From positions 20,030 through 84,029 of the forward strand of contig JAHBWU010000007.1 in the NCBI GenBank assembly GCA_019636835.1: a stretch of DNA of 64,000 bases, read 5' to 3'. The DNA comes from Nitrospira sp. GTDB taxonomy: Bacteria; Nitrospirota; Nitrospiria; Nitrospirales; Nitrospiraceae. The position numbers and the translations under genes were made by a program. The notes beneath the pieces are model-generated. The model searched no databases and was not told the DNA's origin. It saw only the letters and a program-made list of their open reading frames with translations. Shown in pieces: positions 54,393-63,223 of this stretch (within the stretch, counting starts at the first letter, position 1; each line of letters starts with the position of its first letter).

Positions 54393-55145
54393 ATGACAAT
54401 GAACATATTTCGATGGTCCGCCCTGAGTCTTGCCGGGTTCGTGCTGTGCGGCACAACGGGATGCACCAGATGGATCGACGTCAAACCACCCTCAGCCGAC
54501 CCCAAAGAAAGCATTACACACTCGCTCCCCAATGATGAACGAGTTCCCCTCGTGACGAATTCGTTTCACCTTTCAAGAAACGGAGCGTCGCAATATCCCT
54601 CTGTTGACCTCGAGCGACGGATCTTAAGCAGCGTCCAAGAAACCAGCCTGTTTTCGACATTGCTGCCGCTGGGAGAAAAGTCCGATTCACTCGGAGACAA
54701 GGTCGTCTCTGCGCGCATCACCGTCGACGAAACCATCGAGCCCCATTCCTGGCTCTCGGCGTTCAAAGGCATCATCATCGGTGGATCCATGTTTCTCCTC
54801 TCACCCTTCATCGACCTGGAATATGGGTATGCCGCAACGGTCGCTCTTGAGCTCGAACGTTGGGACGGCCACGTCACGCGCTACGAAGGCCGCTCCTCCG
54901 GTTCGGTGCATTATAAGTTGTTCGGCGCCACGCCGGTTATGATCGATGAGCTCAAGGGACATGTGACGGAAGCCTGTCTCACCGACCTGACGGGACAACT
55001 TGTTCGTGATACCAAACTCTATATGGCCAGCAGCGCCCCTCTCCCAGACACCGGCATTCGCATGGTCACTGTGAAATCTAAAAGGCCCGCGGCCATACAA
55101 CCCACCCGTTCCCTTGTTCCGGTCGCGACGGCCACGACACCTTAA
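54393..55145 (+). CDS. Putative lipoprotein of unknown function
   Basis: A 250-residue lipoprotein: signal peptide with hydrophobic LSLAGFVLCGTTGC and the lipidated Cys at about residue 24. The mature domain is beta-rich with a central hydrophobic segment (AFKGIIIGGSMFLLSPFIDL) that could touch a membrane. The ATG at 54393 follows GAGGAGACGG. It lies 13 bp after the PagL-like gene and is probably in one operon with it, so an outer-membrane or LPS-related role is plausible. I do not recognise the family. Confidence 0.6.
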   Translation: MTMNIFRWSALSLAGFVLCGTTGCTRWIDVKPPSADPKESITHSLPNDERVPLVTNSFHLSRNGASQYPSVDLERRILSSVQETSLFSTLLPLGEKSDSLGDKVVSARITVDETIEPHSWLSAFKGIIIGGSMFLLSPFIDLEYGYAATVALELERWDGHVTRYEGRSSGSVHYKLFGATPVMIDELKGHVTEACLTDLTGQLVRDTKLYMASSAPLPDTGIRMVTVKSKRPAAIQPTRSLVPVATATTP

Positions 55146-55233
55146 GACCAGAGTCCCTCCAACCCACGTTCTCATCTGGCCGATCCTGCCGTTCCAGTGG
55201 TATAGTACCGCGTAGGCACTGGAACCATGATTG

Positions 55234-55548
55234 ATGGACATTGACGCGTTTCGTCAGATGGTCGCGAAGAATCCCAAGGGATTCCTCGGCCGCTATGGAC
55301 TCGGCAATAAGATCCTTCAGGAAAACGGCAGCGTCGAAGAAGCTGTCGAGCATCTCACTGTCGCCACACAATTGGACCCGACACATGCAGCCTCTCATCT
55401 GGCGTTAGGGCGTGCGTTGATCCGATTGGGCAGGAACACCGACGCCAAGTCTATTCTTACTGCCGGTATCGAGGCGGTACTTTCTGGACGATCCAACGGC
55501 GGCAAGGACCTAGTGCCTGAGATGCAGGAGTTGCTGCGCTCACTGTGA
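55234..55548 (+). CDS. Small TPR-like protein
   Basis: A 104-residue protein with about two TPR-like units (FLGRYGLGNKILQENGSVEE and AASHLALGRALIRLGRNTDA). There is no signal peptide. The ATG at 55234 is preferred over the TTG just before it. It is followed after about 32 bp by a still smaller gene with a good ribosome site, then by a glycosyltransferase gene. Function unknown; probably protein-protein contact. Confidence 0.65.
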   Translation: MDIDAFRQMVAKNPKGFLGRYGLGNKILQENGSVEEAVEHLTVATQLDPTHAASHLALGRALIRLGRNTDAKSILTAGIEAVLSGRSNGGKDLVPEMQELLRSL

Positions 55549-55580
55549 TGAATGAGCCTCTACCATAAAGGAGTCTCGCC

Positions 55581-55781
55581 GTGAACCTCGAAGATGCCAG
55601 GAAACGAATCGAATCAGCCGTCACGCAATACGGCCAACACGCCGCCCCAGCCATCGACCTCGTCATGGCAGAAGTTCGGTCCGATTTGGGAGCGGGCGCA
55701 TTCAATGAACTGATTGATGAGTTCGATCTTGAGTTGATGTACAACATCACTCCGATGGAATCAGACCACTCTAGTAGCTGA
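55581..55781 (+). CDS. Small acidic protein of unknown function
   Basis: A 66-residue acidic helical protein that begins with GTG. The sequence AAAGGAGTCTCGCC directly before the GTG is a strong ribosome site, which makes this short gene credible. It has no cysteine or membrane segment. Between a TPR-like gene and a glycosyltransferase gene on the same strand, it could be a partner of either. No family is recognised. Confidence 0.55.
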   Translation: MNLEDARKRIESAVTQYGQHAAPAIDLVMAEVRSDLGAGAFNELIDEFDLELMYNITPMESDHSSS

Positions 55782-55833
55782 ATACAATCTTCTTACTCCA
55801 CCGTTCACTCGTGACTCTCGCGCACTCCTGCTT

Positions 55834-56913
55834 ATGCCGCTGATCTGGGCTGCAATCTCTGGGCATGGATTTGGTCACGCGGCACAGGTCGTGCCGGTGC
55901 TCAACGCGTTACATCGTCTCGACCCTGACCTTCATGTCCTCCTGCGCACAACCGTCCCTCCCTCCTTCTTCAAAGACCGCCTCGTTCCTCCATGGGACGT
56001 GAATCCTGTGCAACAGGACGTCGGATGCGTTCAGAACGGCCCGTTGAAGATCGATGTAGAAGCCACCTGGCGCGAGCACTACCGATTTCACAGTTCTTGG
56101 GAGGAACGGCTTCAGACGGAGATCAAAGCAATGAGGGCCGCCGGCCCGGATGTCGTCCTGGCCGATACACCGTACTTGGCTGTGGCGGCGGGAAAAGCGG
56201 CTGCTATTCCCACCATTGCGCTCATCAGTTTTACCTGGGACCTCGTGCTTTCCGAATATGTCGCACCCCCATCGATCGATAGCCGAACGACCCTCCAGTT
56301 GATTCGACGGGCCTATGCTGAAGCCGATCTCGCTCTGCGAATCACCCCTGCTCCCAAAATGGAGATCTTCCAACGCGTCATCGATATTGGACCGATTGCC
56401 GAGCCGGCACCTTCTGCTCGCGAACAATTGACCGAGTTCCTAGGGTTGACCCCGGGAGAGCAAACCGTGCTCGTCGGGTTCGGCGGAGTTCCCCTGGATT
56501 CACTCCCGTTCAACCGTCTTGAATTACTCACCGGATACCGTTTCATCTTCGACGGTTCGATTCCCCCAGGAAGCCGGCGATTCGTCACCGCCACATCCCT
56601 ACCTTTTTCATTCAAGACGTTGATGGCTTCTGTCGATCTCATCATGACGAAACCGGGCTATGGCACCTTGGTCGAAGCGGTCGCATTACAAACTCCCATA
56701 ATCTATGTACGGCGATACAACTTCGCCGATGAACAACCTCTGGTTGACTATTTACATCGGTATGGAAGAGGCGTAGAACTCTCCATGAGCGAGTTCACAC
56801 AGGGCGAATGGCGGTCAGCACTCAACAAGATTCTCGATCTCCCACCGACAATCGCCTCTCCTTCACCGACCGGCGCAACTGAAGCAGCCGCAGAGCTGAA
56901 AAAGTTTCTGTAA
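55834..56913 (+). CDS. GT-B glycosyltransferase-like protein (MurG/GT28-like)
   Basis: A 359-residue GT-B fold protein. The N-terminal glycine loop is ISGHGFGHAAQVVPVL (about residues 8-23). The C-terminal nucleotide-sugar side has LVGFGGVPLD and ASVDLIMTKPGYGTLVEAVA, then YVRRYNFADEQPLVDYL, like MurG and related GT28 enzymes. It lacks peptidoglycan neighbours, so it is not the housekeeping MurG. The donor and acceptor are unknown; a glycolipid or antibiotic-type acceptor is possible. Confidence 0.75.
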   Translation: MPLIWAAISGHGFGHAAQVVPVLNALHRLDPDLHVLLRTTVPPSFFKDRLVPPWDVNPVQQDVGCVQNGPLKIDVEATWREHYRFHSSWEERLQTEIKAMRAAGPDVVLADTPYLAVAAGKAAAIPTIALISFTWDLVLSEYVAPPSIDSRTTLQLIRRAYAEADLALRITPAPKMEIFQRVIDIGPIAEPAPSAREQLTEFLGLTPGEQTVLVGFGGVPLDSLPFNRLELLTGYRFIFDGSIPPGSRRFVTATSLPFSFKTLMASVDLIMTKPGYGTLVEAVALQTPIIYVRRYNFADEQPLVDYLHRYGRGVELSMSEFTQGEWRSALNKILDLPPTIASPSPTGATEAAAELKKFL

Positions 56914-57176
56914 ATCACCTCCCTTTCCGCCATTGTTCCCGCTTCTCTATCGCCGGATTCTTCCGCATAGGGCCTGAATGCCTTCGATGTCTCGTCGCAT
57001 AGATCGGTACCATCACCGCCACACGACCAAGCGCATCTATCTGCCAATAGATTTCACATTCCGAGCAGGCTAGGCCCGCGCTCCCTTTTGCGCGATTTCT
57101 TCGTAGAGCGCATTGAGGGTGCTATAGTGATGACCGTTTAGCAGATCATCTCCTCGATCATCACAAGCAACAGCTT

Positions 57177-57779
57177 ATGGATACACCTTCTCGGCTAGCC
57201 TCGGTCATTGATCCGAAACTAGTGGCCAGAGTTGCCAAAGGTGAGCACCAGGCCCTGAGCCAGCTCTACGATCAATCCAGTACCCTGTTATTCAGCCTGG
57301 CATTGCGCATCCTCGGCAACCGCGAGGAAGCGGCGGATGTGCTGCAGGAAACATACCTCGACGTCTGGAGAAAGGTCGTTCGCTACGACGTCGGTCGAGG
57401 CACTCCTATCGCCTGGCTCATGACATTGACCCGCAGCCGGGCTATCGACCGATTACGAACACATGACTCTCGTACCCTCCACCGGATCAGTCCGTCCATC
57501 GATGACGCCGAGACCAGTTCGGTCGCCGGACGAAGCTCCGGTCCTTTTGATTCACAGGACGATCAAGAGCTGCGAGGCCTGATCAGAGAGGCGTGGGCGA
57601 ACTTGTCGCCGATACAACAGCAGGCGGTTGAGCTGGCCTACTACGAAGGCTTACCCTCTACGGAGATCGCGGTGCAGCTCAATCAGCCGGTGGAAACCGT
57701 AAAGACCTGCATCGCGCTCGGCATGTCGCGACTGCGGGAGTCGTTGCAATCATACTGGGAACAGGATAAAGCGGTATGA
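57177..57779 (+). CDS. ECF-type RNA polymerase sigma factor
   Basis: A 200-residue sigma-70 family factor with regions 2 and 4 only. Region 2 holds LRILGNREEAADVLQETYLD and the DNA-binding VVRYDVGRGTPIAWLMTL; region 4 holds LSPIQQQAVELAYYEGLPST and VETVKTCIALGMSRL. It resembles the SigK/ECF19-like group, whose anti-sigma gene usually follows. Here the next gene overlaps by 4 bp (ATGA) and encodes such an anti-sigma. Autoregulation is expected but no promoter motif could be confirmed in the 263-bp upstream gap. Confidence 0.9.
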   Translation: MDTPSRLASVIDPKLVARVAKGEHQALSQLYDQSSTLLFSLALRILGNREEAADVLQETYLDVWRKVVRYDVGRGTPIAWLMTLTRSRAIDRLRTHDSRTLHRISPSIDDAETSSVAGRSSGPFDSQDDQELRGLIREAWANLSPIQQQAVELAYYEGLPSTEIAVQLNQPVETVKTCIALGMSRLRESLQSYWEQDKAV

Positions 57780-58429
57780 CACATGACGAATTAGCAGCCG
57801 CTGTTCCTTTATACACAGTCGGAGCGCTTGAACGGGTTGAGCGACAAGCCTTGGAGGCCCATCTCCTGTCAGGATGCATCCCCTGTCGCACGATGCTGAA
57901 AGAGTATCAGTCGGTAGCGGGGACGTTACCGTTTGGGCTTAACCGCACGCCTCCTCCCCGAACCTTGAAAGGCAGGATTATGTCGTCCCGTGTATCGACC
58001 TCTGCCGCTGAGTCAGAAACCCAACCGCCCTCCAAACCGAATCTTGAACCGGGTAAATGGATGAATCATCTCTTCCCACCGTCACCCCCACCTGCCACAT
58101 CATTCGGGTGGGCGCTGGGAACGGTCATCTTCGTGGTCCTGATCATCCTGGTGTTGTTTGGGTGGAACGCCTCCACCCACATGACCGAAGACATGGAGAA
58201 GTTGGCTCAGCTGCAGTCTCAAGCGGAGGAAACGGGTGTTAAGCTGTCGGCTCTCCAACAGCAGCTCAGCGAGCGAGCGGAACTACTCGCCCAAACCCGA
58301 GAAGAACTGCAGCGCCGCATGGCTGAACTGGCGGAAGTAAAAGATCAGTTGATTCAGCGAGAGGCCGAGCTGGAAGAGCTGAAAGTGCTGCTAGTTCAGG
58401 GAAATGGGCGTTCAGCGCGAATCCCCTAG
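57776..58429 (+). CDS. Membrane-bound anti-sigma factor with C-terminal coiled coil
   Basis: A 217-residue protein. The N-terminal zinc-associated anti-sigma domain (residues 1-45) has His29, Cys34 and Cys37 (HX4CX2C, one residue wider than the classic HX3CX2C). One membrane helix spans about 111-130. After it comes a coiled coil (about 137-210, with LSALQQQLSERAELLAQTRE) instead of the folded RskA sensor domain. It should hold the overlapping sigma factor inactive until an envelope signal arrives. A 120-bp palindromic repeat begins two bases after the stop. Confidence 0.82.
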   Translation: MTHDELAAAVPLYTVGALERVERQALEAHLLSGCIPCRTMLKEYQSVAGTLPFGLNRTPPPRTLKGRIMSSRVSTSAAESETQPPSKPNLEPGKWMNHLFPPSPPPATSFGWALGTVIFVVLIILVLFGWNASTHMTEDMEKLAQLQSQAEETGVKLSALQQQLSERAELLAQTREELQRRMAELAEVKDQLIQREAELEELKVLLVQGNGRSARIP

Positions 58430-58430
58430 C

Positions 58431-58550
58431 AGGATGCTGAAAAAGTCCGCCAGCGGCGTTCTCGCATCGCTCAGAAGCTCAACGTACCGAAGCGTACGCC
58501 TCGCCTCTTTGCTCGCTGCGGCCTTGCTGGACAGCCTTTTTGAGCATCCT
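58431..58550 (+). repeat. Dispersed ~120-bp palindromic repeat, copy B
   Basis: The ends AGGATGCTGAAAAAG and CTTTTTGAGCATCCT pair with one mismatch. Further arms (CCGCCAGCGG and CTTGCTGG) and a central hairpin CGTAC-CGAAGC-GTACG complete an imperfect palindrome. It shares CTGCGGCCTTGCTGG and the CCAGCGG(C/T)GTTCTCG block with copy A behind glmS, in the same orientation. GGATG begins two bases after the anti-sigma TAG, exactly as in copy A. The region up to 58720 holds no gene I can support. Confidence 0.75.
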
Positions 58551-58720
58551 GAAGTTATTCTGACGTTGCATCGCACGGAAAATTCCAATCATATTGTTGG
58601 CATCAACTGAGTTTTTCCGCTGCCTGCTAAGTCGGAACCATCGGTTCATCTTCTCTTACCCCTTTGGAGCCAGTCCGCGCTCATCCCGCTTCTCCTGTCC
58701 TGTCCCCCGCTGAAGCTCCT

Positions 58721-59269
58721 ATGCTAGCATGCACTGTGATCATCAAGAACTCCACGACATCTCCCTCGATACAGCCAGAACCGCATGATTCCCACTACAT
58801 GGAGCTGGCTCTCCAACAGGCCGCTCTTGCCCCTCATGTAGGAGAAGTCCCGATCGGCGCAGCCCTCGTGCACAACCACGAAGTGATCGCGATTGGTTAC
58901 AACTATCGGGAGACTTCACAGGACCCGACAGCGCACGCGGAAATGATCGTGATCCGAAAAGCTGCCGAACGGCTGCGGACATGGCGACTGACCGAGACGA
59001 CGCTCTATGTCACGCTGGAGCCTTGTCCCATGTGTGCCGGAGCGATCGTGCAGTCTCGCATTGCAAGGCTTGTATTCGGAGCGTGGGATCCCAAAGCCGG
59101 TGCCTGCGGATCGATCTTTGATATTCCAGGCGAGCGCCGACTCAATCACCGAGTACAAGTGATAGGAGGCCTGCTCGAACAGGAGAGCCGTGAACTCCTA
59201 CAGGAATTCTTTCGAACCAAGAGAGGTACTCTTTCGGAGAGCAGCCGTCCCCCGAAGCCGTCCTCTTAA
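58721..59269 (+). CDS. tadA: tRNA-specific adenosine deaminase
   Basis: TadA makes inosine at the wobble position of tRNA(Arg). The 182-residue protein has the zinc deaminase motifs: HAEMIVIRKA (zinc His plus catalytic Glu) and PCPMCAGAIVQSRI (two zinc Cys), then LVFGAWDPKAGACGSIFDI. GEVPIGAALV is family-typical. The start is uncertain (58721, or later at 58799); 58721 keeps the HDSHYMELALQQA block complete. It follows the repeat-containing gap and is followed by 276 bp without a supported gene. Confidence 0.9.
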   Translation: MLACTVIIKNSTTSPSIQPEPHDSHYMELALQQAALAPHVGEVPIGAALVHNHEVIAIGYNYRETSQDPTAHAEMIVIRKAAERLRTWRLTETTLYVTLEPCPMCAGAIVQSRIARLVFGAWDPKAGACGSIFDIPGERRLNHRVQVIGGLLEQESRELLQEFFRTKRGTLSESSRPPKPSS

Positions 59270-59545
59270 CACCGAAACGCAACCAGTCACGCTGTCTGCC
59301 CACTCCTTTTCCTATCCACAGTTTCCCCTACCGTTTGTGGGGTCATGATGGGTTTTGCTTAGTGGACAGCAATCTCGATATACTGGCTCCGACTGTACCG
59401 CTGGTTCAGTGATGGTACCCTACATCTCCCAGTGTGAGCGCCCTTGGAGCTGTGGCGTCATGGGCAATCCGTCACGCCTTCTCCCCCAGCCTCGCAAGTA
59501 TAGATCTACATCACATAGGAACTCACTTAAACCGGAGGACGCGAT

Positions 59546-60910
59546 ATGAGTGTCCTTATTCGGCGTCGGGTGTTGTGGGATCACCTTCGTAGCGCACTCT
59601 GGGTCATGCCGACCCTATCCGTCGTGTTTTTCCTGGTGGCAGGAATGGTGTTGTCCCATGTGTCGATCGGCGACGATTCCCCTTTGAGATGGCTGGTCTT
59701 CCAGGGCACACCCGAGGAAGCGCGCCAAATGCTGATTGTGGTGTCGTCCACGATGATCACGGTGACCGGGCTGGTGTTTGCACTGACGATCATCGCCTTG
59801 CAAATCGCTTCGGGCCAGTATTCGCCCCGACTGCTGCGCAACTTCATGCGTGACCGCGGTACGCAGTTCGTTCTGAGCGTTTTTGTAGGCGCCTTCGCAT
59901 ACAGCACAGCAGGTTTACATACCGTCGGCGTCCAGAATCCTGACGAGGCGGCGTTCATGCCCCGTCTAGCCGTCTCCGGTTCGCTTGGACTCGCGCTGGC
60001 AAGCTTGGGCGTGCTCATCTACTTCATCCACCATCTTTCCTCCTCGATTCAGATCGACACGATTATGAACATGATCGTGCATGAGACCCTGGAAGTCATC
60101 GACGACCTCTACCCAGACCGGACCGGGTCCTTTGAATCCGAGGAGCGCTGCCCGGATCCACCCGCATGGGCCATCACAATGCCATCCGACCGCTCCGGCT
60201 ACATCCAAGAGATCGCGCCTGATGCGCTCGTCCACGTTGCGGCACGGAAGGACCTGGTCATCCGGTTCGTCAAGTCGGTGGGTCACCACGTTGTCGCCGG
60301 AACGCCGATAGCTTGGGTCTGGCACCGATCTGCAGATCACCTGCCATCTGAGCTCGGACTGAAAGAGGCAATCCGCGACTCGGTCCAGGTTGGATTCGAG
60401 CGGACCATGCTGCAGGATGTTCCCTTCGGCATCAGGCGCTTGGTCGATATCGGCAACAGAGCCCTGTCTTCGGCAATCAACGACCCCTACACGGCGACCC
60501 AAGCCGTACACCACTTATCGGAGGTCCTCTGCGTCCTAGCTCGCCGACGGTTGTGCGACCGGGTGTACCGCGATGAACATGGCTCGGTGCGTGTGGCGAT
60601 TCCGTTCCCTGATTTCGCGGACTACCTGCAGCTTAGCACGGGACAAATCCGTCGGTTCGGGGCCAAAGAGCCGGCTGTTGCTCGAAGCCTGATCCAGCTT
60701 CTGAGGAATGTTTGCAGCAGTACAGCGAGCAAGGATCGGCGCATGGCCGCCGCCAAGCACATTCGATTGGTGTTGGAGGAAGCGAAACGTGAAATTACCC
60801 AACCAGCCGACGTGGAGAGCCTGCTGGCGGACGCAGATGACGCTCTGGGCGTGCTTGAAGTGGGCCGCCCCCAGACCGCCCGCAGTTCAACACACGATTT
60901 GATTCTGTAG
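59546..60910 (+). CDS. DUF2254 membrane protein
   Basis: A 454-residue protein with four N-terminal membrane helices (to about residue 165) and a cytoplasmic C-terminal domain, matching DUF2254. Typical blocks are VVSSTMITVTGLVFALTIIA, LQIASGQYSPRLLRNFMRDR and ALSSAINDPYTATQAVHHL. The family is unassigned but looks like a gated channel or sensor. GGAGGACGCGAT precedes the ATG. It stands alone between tadA and the haem-motif lipoprotein gene. Confidence 0.88.
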   Translation: MSVLIRRRVLWDHLRSALWVMPTLSVVFFLVAGMVLSHVSIGDDSPLRWLVFQGTPEEARQMLIVVSSTMITVTGLVFALTIIALQIASGQYSPRLLRNFMRDRGTQFVLSVFVGAFAYSTAGLHTVGVQNPDEAAFMPRLAVSGSLGLALASLGVLIYFIHHLSSSIQIDTIMNMIVHETLEVIDDLYPDRTGSFESEERCPDPPAWAITMPSDRSGYIQEIAPDALVHVAARKDLVIRFVKSVGHHVVAGTPIAWVWHRSADHLPSELGLKEAIRDSVQVGFERTMLQDVPFGIRRLVDIGNRALSSAINDPYTATQAVHHLSEVLCVLARRRLCDRVYRDEHGSVRVAIPFPDFADYLQLSTGQIRRFGAKEPAVARSLIQLLRNVCSSTASKDRRMAAAKHIRLVLEEAKREITQPADVESLLADADDALGVLEVGRPQTARSSTHDLIL

Positions 60911-61114
60911 GGCCCTGTATGGCCGCAATAACCATCCATATAGATAGCGATTCTCGTCTAAAAAAACTCTCGGCACATTTTCTCCAATCTTGCGAAACCT
61001 ATAGTCCAATAAGGAAATCTTGACATCCTCACCCGCACTGTATAATCAGTCGCTCTGATGGATAAGACCTTACGGATGATAGAAAAAGCGCCTGCCTTGG
61101 AGCTTGGAGGAAGC

Positions 61115-62011
61115 GTGAGATATTTGAGATCCACAGTCCTGACCGCGGTTTGCATACTCCTCGTAAGCTGCTCGCTGATCGGGTCATCGAAAGAGAGTCC
61201 ACAGTCCCAATCTCCTGGTTCCATTCAACCAGCGAGCGTGAATGTCATCAGCGAGGGCAACTACATGGAATCGTGCCGTTCGAAAGATGTCCCGGTTCCA
61301 CCCGATTGGAAAGCCTCTTCATCCGAATGGGAAAGTCACGGCAACCTCAAAACCATATTGCTGACGCCGAATAATCTGGAAACGGTCGATGAGGCAACAT
61401 TCGCGAGCGTCTGGTCGTACGCCTCGCCTACCGTGAGAGGTGCCTGCATTGCTCTCGGACGAAGTGATGGATCATTCCAGATCATCTGTCAAAGCGCCAC
61501 GACAGGGTACGCCTGCTTTTGGGGAAACGATCCGCGCTCATTAAATACTAGCTGGACCCCTGAGACAGCCGAAGTACCCATCACCTCACTCCGAGATCCA
61601 GTCCAGGGATTTGCTCCGGGCACCGTGTCCTGCACTGAATGTCATCGTGGAAACAACGCCTTCCTCTATGCCCCTGACGATCCTACTTGGGCCACGGTGT
61701 TGAGACCGGAGCATGAGCGCCCAACGTTTACCACGCGAGTCGAACAGTCTTCACACCACGGCAAATTCACATTCGGCGCGACAACAACCACCTATCCACG
61801 CTTTATCCCGGTCGGAGGGAAAGCCATGCTCTTGAACAATCCGCTGCCGATCACGCCCGGATGTTCAGGGTCTTGTCATGAATCTCATTTTGAAATCCTA
61901 GAAAAAAATCACACGGTCGAAGGATACGTCAGAATACCGCGTCCCATGGGTCCCAACTGTGCGGTCGACTCCCCACCGGATGATCCGACCAAGAATTGCT
62001 ACCAACGTTGA
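61115..62011 (+). CDS. Lipoprotein with one CXXCH haem-binding motif
   Basis: A 298-residue lipoprotein starting at a GTG that has GGAGG four bases upstream; an ATG at 61058 would give an unusually long N-region. The lipobox cysteine is residue 19. The mature part has one classic c-type haem site CTECH (173-177) and a second, odd CSGSCH (250-255, CX3CH). It has extra cysteines at about 54, 111, 125, 134, 282 and 295. It could be a periplasmic electron carrier or a haem-bearing sensor; no other cytochrome gene is near. Confidence 0.7.
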   Translation: MRYLRSTVLTAVCILLVSCSLIGSSKESPQSQSPGSIQPASVNVISEGNYMESCRSKDVPVPPDWKASSSEWESHGNLKTILLTPNNLETVDEATFASVWSYASPTVRGACIALGRSDGSFQIICQSATTGYACFWGNDPRSLNTSWTPETAEVPITSLRDPVQGFAPGTVSCTECHRGNNAFLYAPDDPTWATVLRPEHERPTFTTRVEQSSHHGKFTFGATTTTYPRFIPVGGKAMLLNNPLPITPGCSGSCHESHFEILEKNHTVEGYVRIPRPMGPNCAVDSPPDDPTKNCYQR

Positions 62012-62271
62012 ACGACCAAGGTGCGACATGTGTTCACTGGAAAAACTGATTTCATTTCTTCGGTAAAAAAGTCTCTTGGCCCATTGCCCCTTCCCTCGAC
62101 AAGCCCATACACAGGCCAGACCCTATTTCTTCAAAGCTCCAGATGGAAGGTGATCAGACTCACCCTCCCCAACTAATCCGCCTCACCCACCGCGTCACCG
62201 CATAAAAACATCTTCTCTTTGCACGACAACTGGCGTACACTTGCAACATGAGAAAGGCTGTACATATATCT

Positions 62272-62526
62272 ATGTCCGACCGCATCAACACTCGTATCGA
62301 CACCGACCTAAAAAAGAGGGCCATTAAAGTCTTCGACCGCCTCGGCCTTACCGAAGCCGAAGCCATACGTCTATTCTATGCCCAGGTTGAACTCCACCAG
62401 GGCATCCCCTTCCCTCTCATGATCCCAAACACTCACACCCTGGACGCCTTTGAAGAAGCGAACCATCCAGAGAAACTCTCTTCATTCAAGAACTTTCGCG
62501 CTCTCAGAGGTCGCACGGGCACCTAA
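62272..62526 (+). CDS. RelB/DinJ-family antitoxin
   Basis: An 84-residue protein with the RelB/DinJ ribbon-helix-helix N-terminus (SDRINTRIDTDLKKRAIKVF followed by DRLGLTEAEAIRLFYAQV) that should bind DNA and repress its own operon. The flexible C-terminal part (from about residue 55) would wrap the toxin. I use the ATG at 62272, which matches the family; one at 62248 is also in frame. The toxin gene starts 3 bp after its stop. Confidence 0.85.
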   Translation: MSDRINTRIDTDLKKRAIKVFDRLGLTEAEAIRLFYAQVELHQGIPFPLMIPNTHTLDAFEEANHPEKLSSFKNFRALRGRTGT

Positions 62527-62529
62527 ATC

Positions 62530-62799
62530 TTGCTTCTCATCAAAACCACCAGTCGTTTTCTCAAAGACCTCAAGTTTGCCAAAAAGCGCGGCTACGATAT
62601 CGACAAACTCGAAGCCATCGTTGATCATCTTCAGGCTCAAAAACCATTGCCTCCCAAGAACAGGGACCATACGCTCACCGGCGAGTGGCACCACCATCGT
62701 GAATGTCATATCCAACCAGACTGGCTCCTCATCTACAGAATTGAGGCCACGTTCCTCATTCTCGAACGTACAGGAACGCATACCGACCTTTTTGACTGA
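62530..62799 (+). CDS. YafQ-type mRNA interferase toxin
   Basis: An 89-residue RelE-superfamily toxin closest to YafQ. The diagnostic tail is intact: DHTLTGEW with its His, RECHIQPDWLLIYRI with the catalytic His and Asp, and RTGTHTDLF with the last His and Phe. YafQ cleaves mRNA in the ribosome A site. The start is a TTG just after the antitoxin stop. All catalytic positions appear present, so the module may be active. Confidence 0.85.
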   Translation: MLLIKTTSRFLKDLKFAKKRGYDIDKLEAIVDHLQAQKPLPPKNRDHTLTGEWHHHRECHIQPDWLLIYRIEATFLILERTGTHTDLFD

Positions 62800-63223
62800 C
62801 GTTGATTTTGCAGGGTATCAGGAGAAGCAGGAACCCATGCGGATGCGCCCCGCATCCAGGCAATATTGTCGGACAGTAGTGTATCAAGTCTCTTGGGCTC
62901 ATTGAGTGGCAAGATCGAACCTCTCACCTGCGCCATGCACGGAGCAAGATCCGACCCTAACTTGCAACCTCAGTCCATATGGGCCCATCCAAATGGAATT
63001 AGAAGCATTTCTCGGTTCTGCCATCTACGTGTATTGACTGAGGCTCCGCATCTCTTGATAATGTGCCGCGTCGAATTATGCGTTCTGCACCAGAACTCGC
63101 CCCTAGCAGCCATAACAGAACTATACCAATCTGTATAATTGGGAGCACGACATGAGGCAGAACCTTCTGATGAGCTAGGACCATCACAACGATAAGCTGA
63201 CAGAGTTATGGGGAGGGCTCGTC
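62800..63223 (+). other. Intergenic region, 424 bp
   Basis: This stretch lies between the YafQ-type gene and the large gene at the right edge. Short open frames occur on both strands, but none has a ribosome site or recognisable product. A small near-palindrome (GGATGCGCCCCGCATCC, about 62839-62855) is visible. The sequence GGGGAGGG just before 63224 is the ribosome site of the next gene. Confidence 0.5.

Noticed and set aside
58404..58610. 68-codon frame across palindromic repeat B
   Set aside because: It lies mostly inside the repeat, which explains the open frame; no ribosome site.
62241..62269. Promoter TTGCAA-17-ATATAT for the RelB/YafQ operon
   Set aside because: The -10 would end only two bases before the chosen ATG, leaving no room for a leader.
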